DNA from: Candidatus Sulfotelmatobacter kueseliae
Lineage (GTDB): Bacteria > Acidobacteriota > Terriglobia > Terriglobales > Acidobacteriaceae
Direction of reading: 5' to 3'
Length of the DNA: 64,000 nt
Assembly: GCA_900290255.1 (NCBI GenBank)
Contig: OMOD01000121.1
Coordinates: 1 to 64,000, forward strand
The notes beneath the pieces were generated by a model, which was not told the DNA's origin, did no database searches, and was given only the letters and a program-made list of their open reading frames with translations. The stretch's first letter is position 1. Every line of letters begins with the position of its first letter. This document shows, in pieces, positions 8,151-16,843 of the stretch. A program made the position numbers and the translations under genes.

Positions 8151-10063
8151 AACGTTTTCAAATACTCGACCAGATCGTTCAATTCATCTTTGGTCAGATC
8201 GTTGGTTACCCCGTGCGTATCCTTGGGGTTGAACACGGTCCAGATTTCCTCGAGCGAGCGCGCCGAGCCATCGTGCAGGTAAGGCGCGGAATAGGCTACG
8301 TTGGGAAGTTGGGGCACGTCAATCACCGGCGAGCGATCGGTGAGTTTGCCGGTGCCGACATCGATTTGGCGCTGGTTGGTGTACTTCGGCCCGCTGTGAC
8401 AATAGCTGCACTGACTGTCTTCCGGAATCGCCATGCCGTTTTTCGTTTTCGTGCGCTCGAAAATGGCCTTGCCACGCTCCTGGGCCGCGGTCAGCTGACC
8501 ATTGGCGAGGCGGTAGCGGTTGGGACGGTAAGGAAGCGAATAAACGAAGGTCACCAGATCGGTGAGCTCCTGCGGAGTGAAACTCTGCGAACGGTAAAAG
8601 AATTTTTCCGTCCGCGGGCCACACTCGGTCGGCATGTCAGGATTGCCCCCGTTCCATTTGAACGGCTCGGTGCCGGCGAGATCTTCGAGTGAACGGTTGT
8701 CCACGATGTCTTTGCCGAAACCGTCGGGCTCGAGGTCCCATTGCAGACCGTCGATGGTGGCGTCGAGATGGCAGTTGGAGCAGCCAAAACCGCCCTGGAA
8801 AGCGAAGTCGGCAGTGTAGAAAAGACGCTCGCCGCGGCGGAGGGCGTCGGCCGTTTTCGGCCCGCCGAGACCCATCGTTGAAACAACCTGAGCTGAAGTC
8901 GTATCAATCACCGCGATGTCGTCATCCAGGCGGTTCGCGACGTAGAGCCGCTTGCCGTCGGGCGAGAGCACCACGCCGCGCGGATTGTGGCCGACGGGAA
9001 TTCGCGTCAGCACATAATCAGCCGACGCGGAAAGATCGTTGACGAAGGATGTGGCGCGGGCACTCTTGCCCGCGGGGGCGCGCCGCGTCCGCACGGTTTT
9101 GAGCAGGCGAGAAACGTCAATCACGGTGACGCTCTCGGCTCCCGCGGTGGTCAGAAAAATCTTCGATTTGTCGGGCGCGATTGCGACTCCCCAGGGCAGA
9201 GCGTAGTAGCGGTCGAGTTCGTCGAGCGGAATCTGAACGGGTTCGCCGACATCCTCTCCGAACAGAGTCAGAGAATCGCCAAAGACCCAGCCGTGCTCGA
9301 CGTGAGCGAGCGGAATCAGATTCTTGGGCCGGAGCTGCGCCACTACGCCCAGCCTGCCGTCGGCCGACAGCGCCACGTGAAATACCCCCGCCACGTTGTG
9401 CAGCGGTTTGCGCTCGACCACGATTTGGCGCGCGGTATCAATGACTGTGATTTCTGAATTCGGTGGCGTGCGATGCGCGCCCGGGTTGGGATAGATGTGC
9501 GTGCAATAAACCTGCTTGCCGTCGGGAGACAATGCGAGGTAGCTGGCGCCGCGCCCGGCCAGCAGTCGCTTCGCTTCCTGGCCGGCCCTGAGGTCGATGA
9601 CCGAAACATCGCCGCTCAGCCGGTTGGCGACGTAGAGCGCAGTGCCGCTGCGATCGGCGACAACGCCGGCTGGTTCAAATCCTGTGGGCAGGGTCTCGAC
9701 GACTTTCAGCGACGTTGTATCAATCACCGACACGCTATCGGACCAGGCGTTGGTGATGTAGAGCTGGCGGCCGTCGGGTGAAATGGCGATGCCGCGCGGC
9801 ACGTGGCCGACCGGGATGCTGTTCTCGACCTTGCCCGATTGCACATCGACGACGCGGACTTCGTCGCTGCCCTCGCACACGACGTAGAGCAAGCGGCCGT
9901 CGGAGGAAAAAGTCATCTCGATCGGGGAGAGATAACGCTCGCGGATCGCTGGTGCCTGCCTGGCCGCGGGCTGGGCTGCGATTCCAATGAGGGCCGCGGC
10001 AAGGATGGCAGTGATTCTGGCGCCGAGCCAAATACGCGCTCGAATTGTGGAGCATGCCTGCAC
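8147..10063 (-). CDS. YVTN beta-propeller fused to di-heme cytochrome c peroxidase-like domain
   Basis: A 638-residue exported fusion. Residues ~15-35 are a signal/anchor helix. Residues ~45-390 are YVTN-type blades (SPDGRQLYITNAWSDSVSVI, SPDGKRLYVANRLDDDIAVI). The C-terminal ~230 residues carry two c-type heme sites, CSNCH near residue 428 and CSYCH near 550, with the VPQLPNVAYSAPYLHDGSA segment typical of the MauG/CcpA di-heme family. It would act in the periplasm in electron transfer or peroxide reduction. The start is GTG, with GGAGGAG six bases upstream, immediately after the preceding gene's stop. It sits in a translationally coupled operon with other heme or propeller proteins. Confidence 0.85.
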   Translation of the reverse strand: MQACSTIRARIWLGARITAILAAALIGIAAQPAARQAPAIRERYLSPIEMTFSSDGRLLYVVCEGSDEVRVVDVQSGKVENSIPVGHVPRGIAISPDGRQLYITNAWSDSVSVIDTTSLKVVETLPTGFEPAGVVADRSGTALYVANRLSGDVSVIDLRAGQEAKRLLAGRGASYLALSPDGKQVYCTHIYPNPGAHRTPPNSEITVIDTARQIVVERKPLHNVAGVFHVALSADGRLGVVAQLRPKNLIPLAHVEHGWVFGDSLTLFGEDVGEPVQIPLDELDRYYALPWGVAIAPDKSKIFLTTAGAESVTVIDVSRLLKTVRTRRAPAGKSARATSFVNDLSASADYVLTRIPVGHNPRGVVLSPDGKRLYVANRLDDDIAVIDTTSAQVVSTMGLGGPKTADALRRGERLFYTADFAFQGGFGCSNCHLDATIDGLQWDLEPDGFGKDIVDNRSLEDLAGTEPFKWNGGNPDMPTECGPRTEKFFYRSQSFTPQELTDLVTFVYSLPYRPNRYRLANGQLTAAQERGKAIFERTKTKNGMAIPEDSQCSYCHSGPKYTNQRQIDVGTGKLTDRSPVIDVPQLPNVAYSAPYLHDGSARSLEEIWTVFNPKDTHGVTNDLTKDELNDLVEYLKTL

Positions 10064-11707
10064 CTACGGCTCCTCCACGGTGAGAATGCGGTCCACCGAA
10101 AGATTTTCGAGTGTCTGCTCCTGCCCGCTCGGCCAGTGGATGGTCAGCTTGTCGACTTTCGTAGCTGCGCCCAAGCCGAAGTGAATGCGGCCATCGTCCT
10201 GCGATAGATAGCCTGATCCTGCAAACCGCTCGGCAGTCTGTTTGCGCCCGCCCGCCAGCAATTCCAGGCGCGCTCCGATGCCGTCGCGATTGCTTTTCTT
10301 CTGCTTGCCCTGGCCTTTCAGCTTGATCGTGATCCAGTGATTGCTGTTCTGGGTGACGTTATGCAGGAGCGTGCCGGGGGCGCCGAGATTGACGACGAAG
10401 GCGTCGACTTTGCCGTCGTTGTCGTAGTCGGCGAAGCAGGCGCCGCGCGAAACCGTTTTCACGTCGAGCACCGGACCGGCCTCGCGCGACACATCCGCGA
10501 ACTTGCCATTGCCCAGGCCGCGAAACAGCGACTGCTCCTGCGGAACCAGGTGAATTAATCCGCCGTGGAAAATCAGAATGTCGAGCCAGCCGTCGTTGTC
10601 GAAATCGTAAACGCCCGTGCCCCAGCTCGTGTACTGCGCCGTCGCCTGCGAAATTCCGGAACTCGGGCCAATGTCTTCGAAGCCGTTCGCGCCCGTGTTG
10701 CGCATGAGCCGGTTGTACTTGGAATCGGTCACCCACAAGTCAAGGCGGCCGTCGCCGTCAATGTCCGCGAACACCGGGCCCATGGCCGAAGTATTTTCGC
10801 CATTCTGGCCGTAGGCCACGCCGAGATCGCCGGCAACTTCTTCGAAAGTCCCGTCACGCTTGTTGTGAAAGAGAAAATTCTCGGTCTTGTCGTTGGCGAC
10901 GTAGATGTCGGGATAGCCGTCGCCGTCAAAATCCGCCGCCGTCACACCCATGGTGCGGCCTTTGTAGGCACCGATTCCCGACTTGTCGGTGACATCGGTG
11001 AATGTGCCGTTGCAGTTGTTGTGGTAAAGGCGGTTGGTGTCGCCGGCGTAATCGAGCGGGCCGGGATAGTTGTCGGCGGCGTAATAGTTACGGTATTTCG
11101 GGTCAAACTTCACATAGCGGCCGACAAATAAATCCACGCAGCCGTCGCGATCGTAATCGAGCCAGGCGGAACTAATGGACCAGCCGTCGACCTTGATGCC
11201 GGCTTTTTCTGTCACGTCGGTGAAAGTCCCGTCGCCGTTGTTGTGGTAGAGAATCGCCTTGCCGTAGCCGGTGACGAAGAGATCAACGAAACCGTCGTTG
11301 TCATAGTCGGCCGCAATCGCCGCCGTGCCAAAAATGTTGGCGGCGACGCCGGCCTGGTCGGTGACGTCGGTGAACGTGCCATCTCCATTGTTGCGGTAGA
11401 GATGGTTGTGCGGCGGAGCGGCCGGCGGCTGCTTGAGCGGATAAGGATGCATTCCGTCTTCGAGCGGCTTGCCGCTGACTACGTAAAGATCAGGCAGACC
11501 GTCATTGTTGTAATCGAACCAGACACAGCCCGAGCCGGTGCTCTCGAGCAGCGAGCCGAGTTTCTCTGCGCCGAAGCTGTGGGTGAACTGAATTCCGGAT
11601 TTTGCGGTCGCATCCTCGAGGCGGATGGTGCTGGGCGCGCTTGCCGGAGGCGCTTGCGCCAGCAACGATGAGGACAGCAGCAGGAATCTGAGAATTCTTA
11701 GTTTCAA
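10064..11707 (-). CDS. CRTAC1-like FG-GAP/ASPIC-UnbV exported protein
   Basis: A 547-residue secreted protein. After a signal peptide (residues 1-18) come about seven FG-GAP/VCBS-like blades with calcium-binding DYDNDGFVDLF-type loops, then a C-terminal ASPIC/UnbV domain (RDGIGARLELLAGG ... IHFGLGAATKVDKLTIHWPSG). The start is a TTG with GGAGG eight bases upstream, lying two bases after the HzsA-like gene's stop, so translation is probably coupled. The family is abundant in Acidobacteria and Planctomycetes, but its biochemical role is not established; integrin-like binding to sugars or proteins is only a guess. Confidence 0.85.
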   Translation of the reverse strand: MKLRILRFLLLSSSLLAQAPPASAPSTIRLEDATAKSGIQFTHSFGAEKLGSLLESTGSGCVWFDYNNDGLPDLYVVSGKPLEDGMHPYPLKQPPAAPPHNHLYRNNGDGTFTDVTDQAGVAANIFGTAAIAADYDNDGFVDLFVTGYGKAILYHNNGDGTFTDVTEKAGIKVDGWSISSAWLDYDRDGCVDLFVGRYVKFDPKYRNYYAADNYPGPLDYAGDTNRLYHNNCNGTFTDVTDKSGIGAYKGRTMGVTAADFDGDGYPDIYVANDKTENFLFHNKRDGTFEEVAGDLGVAYGQNGENTSAMGPVFADIDGDGRLDLWVTDSKYNRLMRNTGANGFEDIGPSSGISQATAQYTSWGTGVYDFDNDGWLDILIFHGGLIHLVPQEQSLFRGLGNGKFADVSREAGPVLDVKTVSRGACFADYDNDGKVDAFVVNLGAPGTLLHNVTQNSNHWITIKLKGQGKQKKSNRDGIGARLELLAGGRKQTAERFAGSGYLSQDDGRIHFGLGAATKVDKLTIHWPSGQEQTLENLSVDRILTVEEP

Positions 11708-11708
11708 G

Positions 11709-13079
11709 CTATTGTCCTCCCGCCGCGCCGGGTTTATCTCCGCCGGTCATGTCGGCGGGGGTGGTGGATTTCAGCAGAATCATGGGGACTGCGTTTTCCG
11801 GCGCGGTTTCGGGTCCGGCGTGGCATCCCACGCAAGCCCGCTGCTCGCCGCGCCGAATCCAGAAAAAACCCGCTTCCCGCTGCAAGACTTTCCCGTTGCT
11901 GTTGAGCAATTCGATCTGCAGCGGCTGGTCGGAGGGCACGTGAACGAAAAACGATCCGTCGCGCTCGACGGGCGCTGTACCCAGCAGTTGGGCCTTGCCC
12001 GCATCATCGCGCGTATAGAGCCGCACCGAGTGAATCGATCCGGCCGGAAACGCATATTTCGACGTGTACGCGTTCAGGCAAAGCAGGTTCGCGTTGGGCC
12101 AGTCGTGCAGGCCGGTGGGATGCCGATTCGGCAAGGTGCGCGCGGCCAGCAGCACAGGTTGCACGATGTCGGCGTCAGGCTGGGCGACGGCAAGAGGCAA
12201 GCGAGCCGCGCCGGGCGTCCATAGCATCAGCTGGAAGTGTGCTTTCGCGTTTTGCCGCCAGGAGACGAGCCAGTCGCCGGACGCGGTTTCAGCGACGTCT
12301 CCGGCGTATTCTCCGGCAGGAGCGGCGACGGAGATTTGCCGCGCGCGGGCGGAAGTGAACCGGGCCAGACCCGCGCCCGAGGAAAACACGATGTCGCCGG
12401 AGCTTGTCTGTTTGCCTTGACTGCGGGCGTTGCCATGGTCGCAGCGGTAAGACTCGACCCCGCTGCCATCAGAGTACACGGTGTAAATTTCCGGAGTGGT
12501 TTCGGTTCCCAGCGGATATCCCGCTCCGAACAGGATTCGTCCATCGCGCAAAATGTCGGTAGGCAGAAAATTTGCCGGACCGTAGGTGAGAGGCAGCGGC
12601 TTGCCGCCGGCCATGTCCACAGCTTCGATTACGAATACGCCCGCGCTTTTGCGCGCATATACGATGCGGTTGTCGGGCAGATAAAACGGCCGGATGCAAT
12701 CCTCCGAGCCGGACGTGATGCGCCGCGGGTTTCCGCCGGAAAGCGCGATCTCCCAGATTTGCCACGGGTCTTGTGCCCTGGATTTCCCGGCGAACAAGAC
12801 ACGCTGTCCATCGAAGGAAACGGTGGGGTCGGCCGACGCCGCAAAGTCTGGAACGAGCAGATGCTGTCCCGCAGAGTCGTGCAGGAAAACGTTCGCGCCA
12901 GAAGGAAACCGATCTCCGCCGCGCATCCAGGCCAGAGCATCGTAGTGCCTGGCCATGGTGTACAGAAACACGGGCTCAGCGTCCGCCGCGGCCTTCCCGC
13001 TGACATTCGTCAGTCCGGTAGAAGCCAACAGGCACAGGCCGGTCAGCAAAGGACCAAGGATGGTGGAGCGGACCGGCAC
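11709..13079 (-). CDS. HzsA-related propeller protein with one c-type heme site
   Basis: A 456-residue exported protein with signal peptide (~1-28), PD40/TolB-like blades in the first 300 residues (PTVSFDGQRVLFAGKSR, IRPFYLPDNRIVYARK), a domain resembling the middle domain of hydrazine synthase subunit alpha (APVERDGSFFVHVPSDQPLQ), and a single heme motif CVGCH at 416-420 near the C terminus. This layout matches HzsA-related proteins of unknown role, not true anammox enzyme. The GTG start overlaps the DAHP synthase stop by one base (TAGTG), with GGAGGA upstream. It heads the four-gene periplasmic redox set. Confidence 0.78.
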   Translation of the reverse strand: MPVRSTILGPLLTGLCLLASTGLTNVSGKAAADAEPVFLYTMARHYDALAWMRGGDRFPSGANVFLHDSAGQHLLVPDFAASADPTVSFDGQRVLFAGKSRAQDPWQIWEIALSGGNPRRITSGSEDCIRPFYLPDNRIVYARKSAGVFVIEAVDMAGGKPLPLTYGPANFLPTDILRDGRILFGAGYPLGTETTPEIYTVYSDGSGVESYRCDHGNARSQGKQTSSGDIVFSSGAGLARFTSARARQISVAAPAGEYAGDVAETASGDWLVSWRQNAKAHFQLMLWTPGAARLPLAVAQPDADIVQPVLLAARTLPNRHPTGLHDWPNANLLCLNAYTSKYAFPAGSIHSVRLYTRDDAGKAQLLGTAPVERDGSFFVHVPSDQPLQIELLNSNGKVLQREAGFFWIRRGEQRACVGCHAGPETAPENAVPMILLKSTTPADMTGGDKPGAAGGQ

Positions 13080-13960
13080 TAATCGGTTCCTCCCACGGCA
13101 ACCAGTTGCGGGCGCTGTTGCCGGGCCTCTTGCCGCAGGGCCAAATAAGGATCGAGATCGTCCATCATTTCCCGGAACTCGCGGAAAGTGAGCGATTGCT
13201 CCCCGTCGCTCAGGGCCTGGTCGGGATCAGGATGCACTTCCACCAGCAACCCGTCGGCGCCCACCACGACGGCGGCCCGCGCCAGCACCGGGACCAGGCT
13301 GCGCACGCCAGTGGCGTGGCTCGGATCCACGATCACGGGAAGATGCGATACGGTTTTCAGCACCGGCACCGCGGCGATGTCGAGCGTGTTCCGTGTGGCC
13401 GTTTCAAAAGTGCGGATACCGCGCTCGCAGAGAATGACGTCCGGATTGCCCGCTGCGGCCAAGATCTGCGCGGAGCACAATAGTTCTTCGAGAGTGGCGG
13501 TCATGCCGCGCTTCAGCAGCACCGGACGCCCGCAGCGGCCCAGGGCTTCGAGCAACGCATAGTTGTCCATGCTGCGCGTGCCCACCTGCATGATGTCGGC
13601 ATATTCGGCGATGAGGCTCACGTCTTCCTCGCTCATCACTTCAGTGACGATGGCGAGACCCGTCTCTTCGCGCGCCTTGCGCAGAATCTTCAGCCCGTCA
13701 ACTCCCAGGCCTTGAAACGAGTATGGCGAGGAACGAGGCTTGTAGGCTCCGCCGCGCAGCAGGCGCGCGCCCGCCGCGGCGACGGCTTCGGCGGTGCGCA
13801 ACAACTGGTCCTCGGACTCGACGGCGCAGGGTCCGGCGATGACCACGAAATCGGCGCCGCCGATTTCGATGTCGCGGACGCGGACCGTACTGCGGCAAGA
13901 CTCGCTGGTCTTGGCGACAAGGTTGAACCGGGAGAATTGCCCATTCCACCTGGGATTCAT
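13079..13960 (-). CDS. aroF: 3-deoxy-7-phosphoheptulonate (DAHP) synthase, type I-beta
   Basis: A 293-residue enzyme condensing phosphoenolpyruvate with erythrose 4-phosphate, the first step of the shikimate pathway. The core motifs of the AroA-beta/KDO8P synthase family are visible: [52 protein letters not shown] and VDPSHATG. Only a ~25-residue lead precedes the barrel, so the N-terminal ferredoxin-like regulatory domain found in some homologues (for example Thermotoga) is absent. Feedback control may therefore differ. It is the first gene of a run whose next gene overlaps it by one base, an odd partnership with exported heme proteins. Confidence 0.9.
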   Translation of the reverse strand: MNPRWNGQFSRFNLVAKTSESCRSTVRVRDIEIGGADFVVIAGPCAVESEDQLLRTAEAVAAAGARLLRGGAYKPRSSPYSFQGLGVDGLKILRKAREETGLAIVTEVMSEEDVSLIAEYADIMQVGTRSMDNYALLEALGRCGRPVLLKRGMTATLEELLCSAQILAAAGNPDVILCERGIRTFETATRNTLDIAAVPVLKTVSHLPVIVDPSHATGVRSLVPVLARAAVVVGADGLLVEVHPDPDQALSDGEQSLTFREFREMMDDLDPYLALRQEARQQRPQLVAVGGTD

Positions 13961-14515
13961 GCGCGTGGCAATTGTAGTAATCCGCCAACCCGCGCTTCAT
14001 TACTAGGAATCCATTAGTGGGCCCGAAACCGAGCAGGAATGGAAGCGCCAAACGTGAAACGAGAATTTCTAAGTCGTTTGTTTTTCGATAAGAGCGAGCT
14101 AGTTGTGACCACAGTCACGCCTGTGAGAGATCGGGCGCACACGGCATTGCAAAACTGGTGACATTTTGGGGACTGTGCTTTGAATCCCAGCAACTTTACT
14201 TCTTGGGGCGTCATCCTGAGCGCAGCCGTTCTGGTAGACCCTCGGCTTGAGCCGAGGGCGAGCGAAGCGAGGCGGAGCGAAGGATCTCCTGCACAGATCA
14301 GTTTGCGGGGGAGATCCCTCGTCCCGCTGGTGAAAGCGCGGGACTTCGGGATGACGCAAGGCAGTATGTGATTTCAAGTTAACGCGCGACGGAGATCTGC
14401 CCGAACGTCGGACATTTCCCCGCCCGCGGTATACTCTGACGTCTGCAAGCCGGGGCCCCGCAGTACGCCGTAGCACATCGATCCCGATCATCGATTCTTG
14501 ACTAGGAGATTTGCC
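13961..14515. other. Intergenic region with one long hairpin element
   Basis: A 555-base region between a minus-strand and a plus-strand gene. It holds the repeat at 14208-14357. The remainder must contain the promoters for both flanking genes, but I see no hexamers good enough to mark. Long frames crossing it on the minus strand are artefacts of GC-rich sequence. Confidence 0.6.
14208..14357. repeat. Long GTCATCC hairpin element, copy 1
   Basis: A 150-base element starting GCGTCATCCTGAGCG and ending TTCGGGATGACGC, inverted ends. Inside are inverted GGATCTCC/GGGAGATCCC words and the segment CCCGCTGGTGAAAGCGCGGG. Copies 2 (28758-28878) and 3 (50122-50239) share the ends and the GATCCCTCG(G/T)CCCGCTGGTGAA segment. 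This copy is longer, carrying an extra small hairpin ACCCTCGGCTTGAGCCGAGG. Confidence 0.85.
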
Positions 14516-15274
14516 ATGCAGAGCCGCATCACCGGCACCACTATGCCGGTTCTGGAATTCCTGCTCGAACCGAATGAAACCATCATCTCCGAAGCCGGAG
14601 AACTCTCCTGGATGGGCAGTTCCATCCAGATGACCACCCACACCCAGTTCGCCGGTGGCGGCGGCCTGTTTGGCGTGCTCAAACGCGTGGCGGGCGGCGG
14701 ATCGATTTTCATGACGGAATACCGTGCCCTTGGCGCCGGCGGCGAACTGGCCTTCGCCACCAAACTTCCCGGGCATATTGTCCCGGTCGAAGTCTCGCCC
14801 GGCCACGAATACATGATTCACCGGCACGGCTTCCTCTGCGCCACGTCGCAGATTCAAATCGGCGTCGGCTTCCAGCAGTCGCTGGGCGCGGGCGTTTTCG
14901 GCGGCAACGGCTTCCTGCTGCAAAGACTCAGCGGGCAAGGCACGGCCTGGCTCGAACTCTCTGGCGAGCTGGTGGTGCGCGATCTTCAGCCGGGCGAGAC
15001 TCTGCGCGTGCATCCCGGCCACGTGGGCGCGTTTCAGGCGAGCGTTTCGTTCCAGATCACGACCGTGCCCGGCATCAAGAACATGATCTTCGGCGGCGAT
15101 GGAATTTTTCTCGCGTCTCTGACGGGCCCCGGAAGAATCTGGCTGCAAACCCTGCCCATCTCCAAGCTGGCCCACGCGCTGGCGCCCTACATGCCGCATC
15201 AAGCCCCGAAACAGGCGGTGGAAGGCGGCGTGGTGGGAGGCATCGTGGGCTCGATCCTCGACGGCATGAAGTAA
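14516..15274 (+). CDS. AIM24/TIGR00266-family protein
   Basis: A 252-residue protein of the AIM24 family (beta-roll fold, bacterial cytosolic members of unknown function). Typical features are the glycine-rich GGGGLFGVLKRVAGGGSIFMTEY segment split around residues 45-65, a repeated GAGVFGGNGFLLQRLSGQGTAWLE-like block, and the ending LTGPGRIWLQTLP. I start it at ATG 14516, with AGGAG seven bases upstream, not at an in-frame TTG 18 bases earlier. The C-terminal GGVVGGIVGSILDG glycine stretch could be membrane-interacting. It appears monocistronic. Confidence 0.82.
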   Translation: MQSRITGTTMPVLEFLLEPNETIISEAGELSWMGSSIQMTTHTQFAGGGGLFGVLKRVAGGGSIFMTEYRALGAGGELAFATKLPGHIVPVEVSPGHEYMIHRHGFLCATSQIQIGVGFQQSLGAGVFGGNGFLLQRLSGQGTAWLELSGELVVRDLQPGETLRVHPGHVGAFQASVSFQITTVPGIKNMIFGGDGIFLASLTGPGRIWLQTLPISKLAHALAPYMPHQAPKQAVEGGVVGGIVGSILDGMK

Positions 15275-15435
15275 GCGCAGTTGAAACCGGTACGCATTCG
15301 GCTCCCGGCGGCAGTGGAGGAAACTGTCCGCCATCATCGCGGAAACTAGGTTCAGGGGAATGAGAAAAACTCCAACGATTTTCGTTTTTGACCCGTCTGC
15401 GCTACCATCGGTTTTGCAGCCAGAAGGGAACAACG

Positions 15436-15750
15436 ATGCGCTGGCACCACTATGTGGCCTACTTTTTCGGGGGCGCATTCCTCGCCAACGCCCTGCCCCA
15501 TCTCGGCAACGGGATCTCGGGGCACGCCTTCCAGAGCCCGTTTGCATCACCGCCAGGGGTAGGCTTGTCCTCCTCGATGGTCAATGTCCTATGGGGCCTC
15601 TTCAACCTTGCCGTCGGCTACCTGCTCGTCTGTCGTGTGGGCAGCTTCGATCTGCGCAAGACCCAGCACGTGCTCGTCCTCGGGGCGGGCATCCTGATCA
15701 TGTCGCTCATGCTTGCCCACGCGTTCGGACGGCTCCACGGGGGCCTGTGA
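15436..15750 (+). CDS. Small integral membrane protein, unknown function
   Basis: A 104-residue protein with three hydrophobic segments (residues ~5-25, ~45-65 and ~76-95). I do not recognise a characterised family. Start chosen at ATG 15436 because AAGGGAAC stands just upstream; a longer frame from 15388 has no such site. A short histidine-containing N terminus (MRWHHY) and the GLFNLAVGYLLVCR helix are the only notable elements. It stands alone between the AIM24-like gene and an inverted repeat. Confidence 0.6.
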   Translation: MRWHHYVAYFFGGAFLANALPHLGNGISGHAFQSPFASPPGVGLSSSMVNVLWGLFNLAVGYLLVCRVGSFDLRKTQHVLVLGAGILIMSLMLAHAFGRLHGGL

Positions 15751-15806
15751 TCCTGCCTTTTCTACTACGACCAAACACCGGACGTCCCGGTAATGTCCTG
15801 GTTTAG

Positions 15807-15923
15807 TTTTTTCACCACACAGTCACAGAGACCCAGGGAAACCCAACTGCTTGGCACGCCCCATCCTGGTTCTTACAGGTTTCGCTGCCTTCTCCGTAAC
15901 TCCGTGACTCCATGGTGAAAAAA
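15807..15923. repeat. Inverted repeat ending TTTTTTCACCA / TGGTGAAAAAA
   Basis: Eleven-base perfect inverted ends (15807-15817 and 15913-15923). Inside are tandem-like words: CACAGTCACAGAGACCCAG on the left, and CCGTAACTCCGTGACTCCATGG on the right as diverged inverted counterparts. It follows the small membrane protein gene and could fold into a long imperfect hairpin. Similar 'TTCACCACAGAG' intergenic repeats are known from many bacterial genomes. Confidence 0.7.
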
Positions 15924-16011
15924 GCGAATCAGGGTACTACCGGCATCTCCCTCCGCTGCCGCCGCCAGGCATCTCGGGTACACTAGTGAGTCCGTCCCTC
16001 GGATTCTGCCT

Positions 16012-16818
16012 ATGATGAACGGCAAGCGTATCGCGGTCGTTATGCCGGCCTACAACGCGGAGAAAACTCTTCGGGCTACGGTGGAGGAGTTGCCTGAACT
16101 GGTGGATATTCGCATTCTGGTCGACGACCACAGCCACGACAACACCGTTGCCCTGGCGCGCGAACTCGGCCTGCAAACTTTCCAACACGACCGCAACTAC
16201 GGCTACGGGCGCAACCAGATGACCTGCTACCGCGAGGCGCTGGCGGCGGGCGCTGACGTCGTGATTATGGTGCACCCCGATTACCAGTACACTCCGCTGC
16301 TGATCACGGCGATGGCCAGCATGGTGGCGTACGGGGTGTATGACGTCGTGCTGGGATCGCGCATCATCGGAGGCCGGTCGTTGCGTGGCGGCATGCCGCG
16401 GTACAAGTACATCGCCAACCGCCTGCTCACCGCCTTTGAGAATCTGTTGCTGCGCGTGAGGCTTTCCGAATATCACACGGGATACCGCGCCTTCAGCCGC
16501 AAGGTGCTCACGGAACTGCCGCTGCTGGAAAATTCCGATGACTTTGTTTTTGACAACCAGATGCTGGCGCAGTGCGTGCACTTCGGCTTCCTCATCGGAG
16601 AAGTGTCGTGCCCGACCAAGTATTTCGGAGAGGCTTCGTCCATTAACTTCCGCCGCAGCGTGATCTACGGCTTCGGCGTGCTGGCCACGAGCTTGCAGTT
16701 CTTCCTGCAGCGAGCCGGGCTGGTGAATCTCGCCCGCTTCAGCGCTCAAGGACGCAAACTCGAAGCCGGCTACGGCGATTATTACGTACGCGACCGCGAA
16801 CCCGCGCGGCCAGCCTAG
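16012..16818 (+). CDS. Family 2 glycosyltransferase (polyprenyl-phosphate sugar transferase type)
   Basis: A 268-residue GT-A fold enzyme. It has the [13 protein letters not shown] nucleotide-binding start, [12 protein letters not shown] with the DD motif, and the HPDYQY segment in place of the usual DADxQ metal motif. GSRIIGG and [11 protein letters not shown] follow, as in dolichol/undecaprenyl-phosphate sugar transferases. It has no C-terminal membrane helices, so it is probably a peripheral enzyme at the cytoplasmic membrane. The next two genes encode multi-membrane glycosyltransferase-like proteins that could use its lipid-linked sugar product (inference from position). Confidence 0.82.
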   Translation: MMNGKRIAVVMPAYNAEKTLRATVEELPELVDIRILVDDHSHDNTVALARELGLQTFQHDRNYGYGRNQMTCYREALAAGADVVIMVHPDYQYTPLLITAMASMVAYGVYDVVLGSRIIGGRSLRGGMPRYKYIANRLLTAFENLLLRVRLSEYHTGYRAFSRKVLTELPLLENSDDFVFDNQMLAQCVHFGFLIGEVSCPTKYFGEASSINFRRSVIYGFGVLATSLQFFLQRAGLVNLARFSAQGRKLEAGYGDYYVRDREPARPA

Positions 16819-16843
16819 GGAGCGACACCGGTTTCCTTCGGGA

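Noticed and set aside
11709-13079. True hydrazine synthase subunit
   Set aside because: Only the HzsA-related layout and one CxxCH are present; no companion hydrazine synthase subunits or anammox genes are seen.
14099-15550. 483-codon minus-strand frame opposite the AIM24-like gene
   Set aside because: It shows no family motifs, is Arg/His/Ala-rich as expected of the complement of GC-rich coding DNA, and covers a well-supported plus-strand gene.
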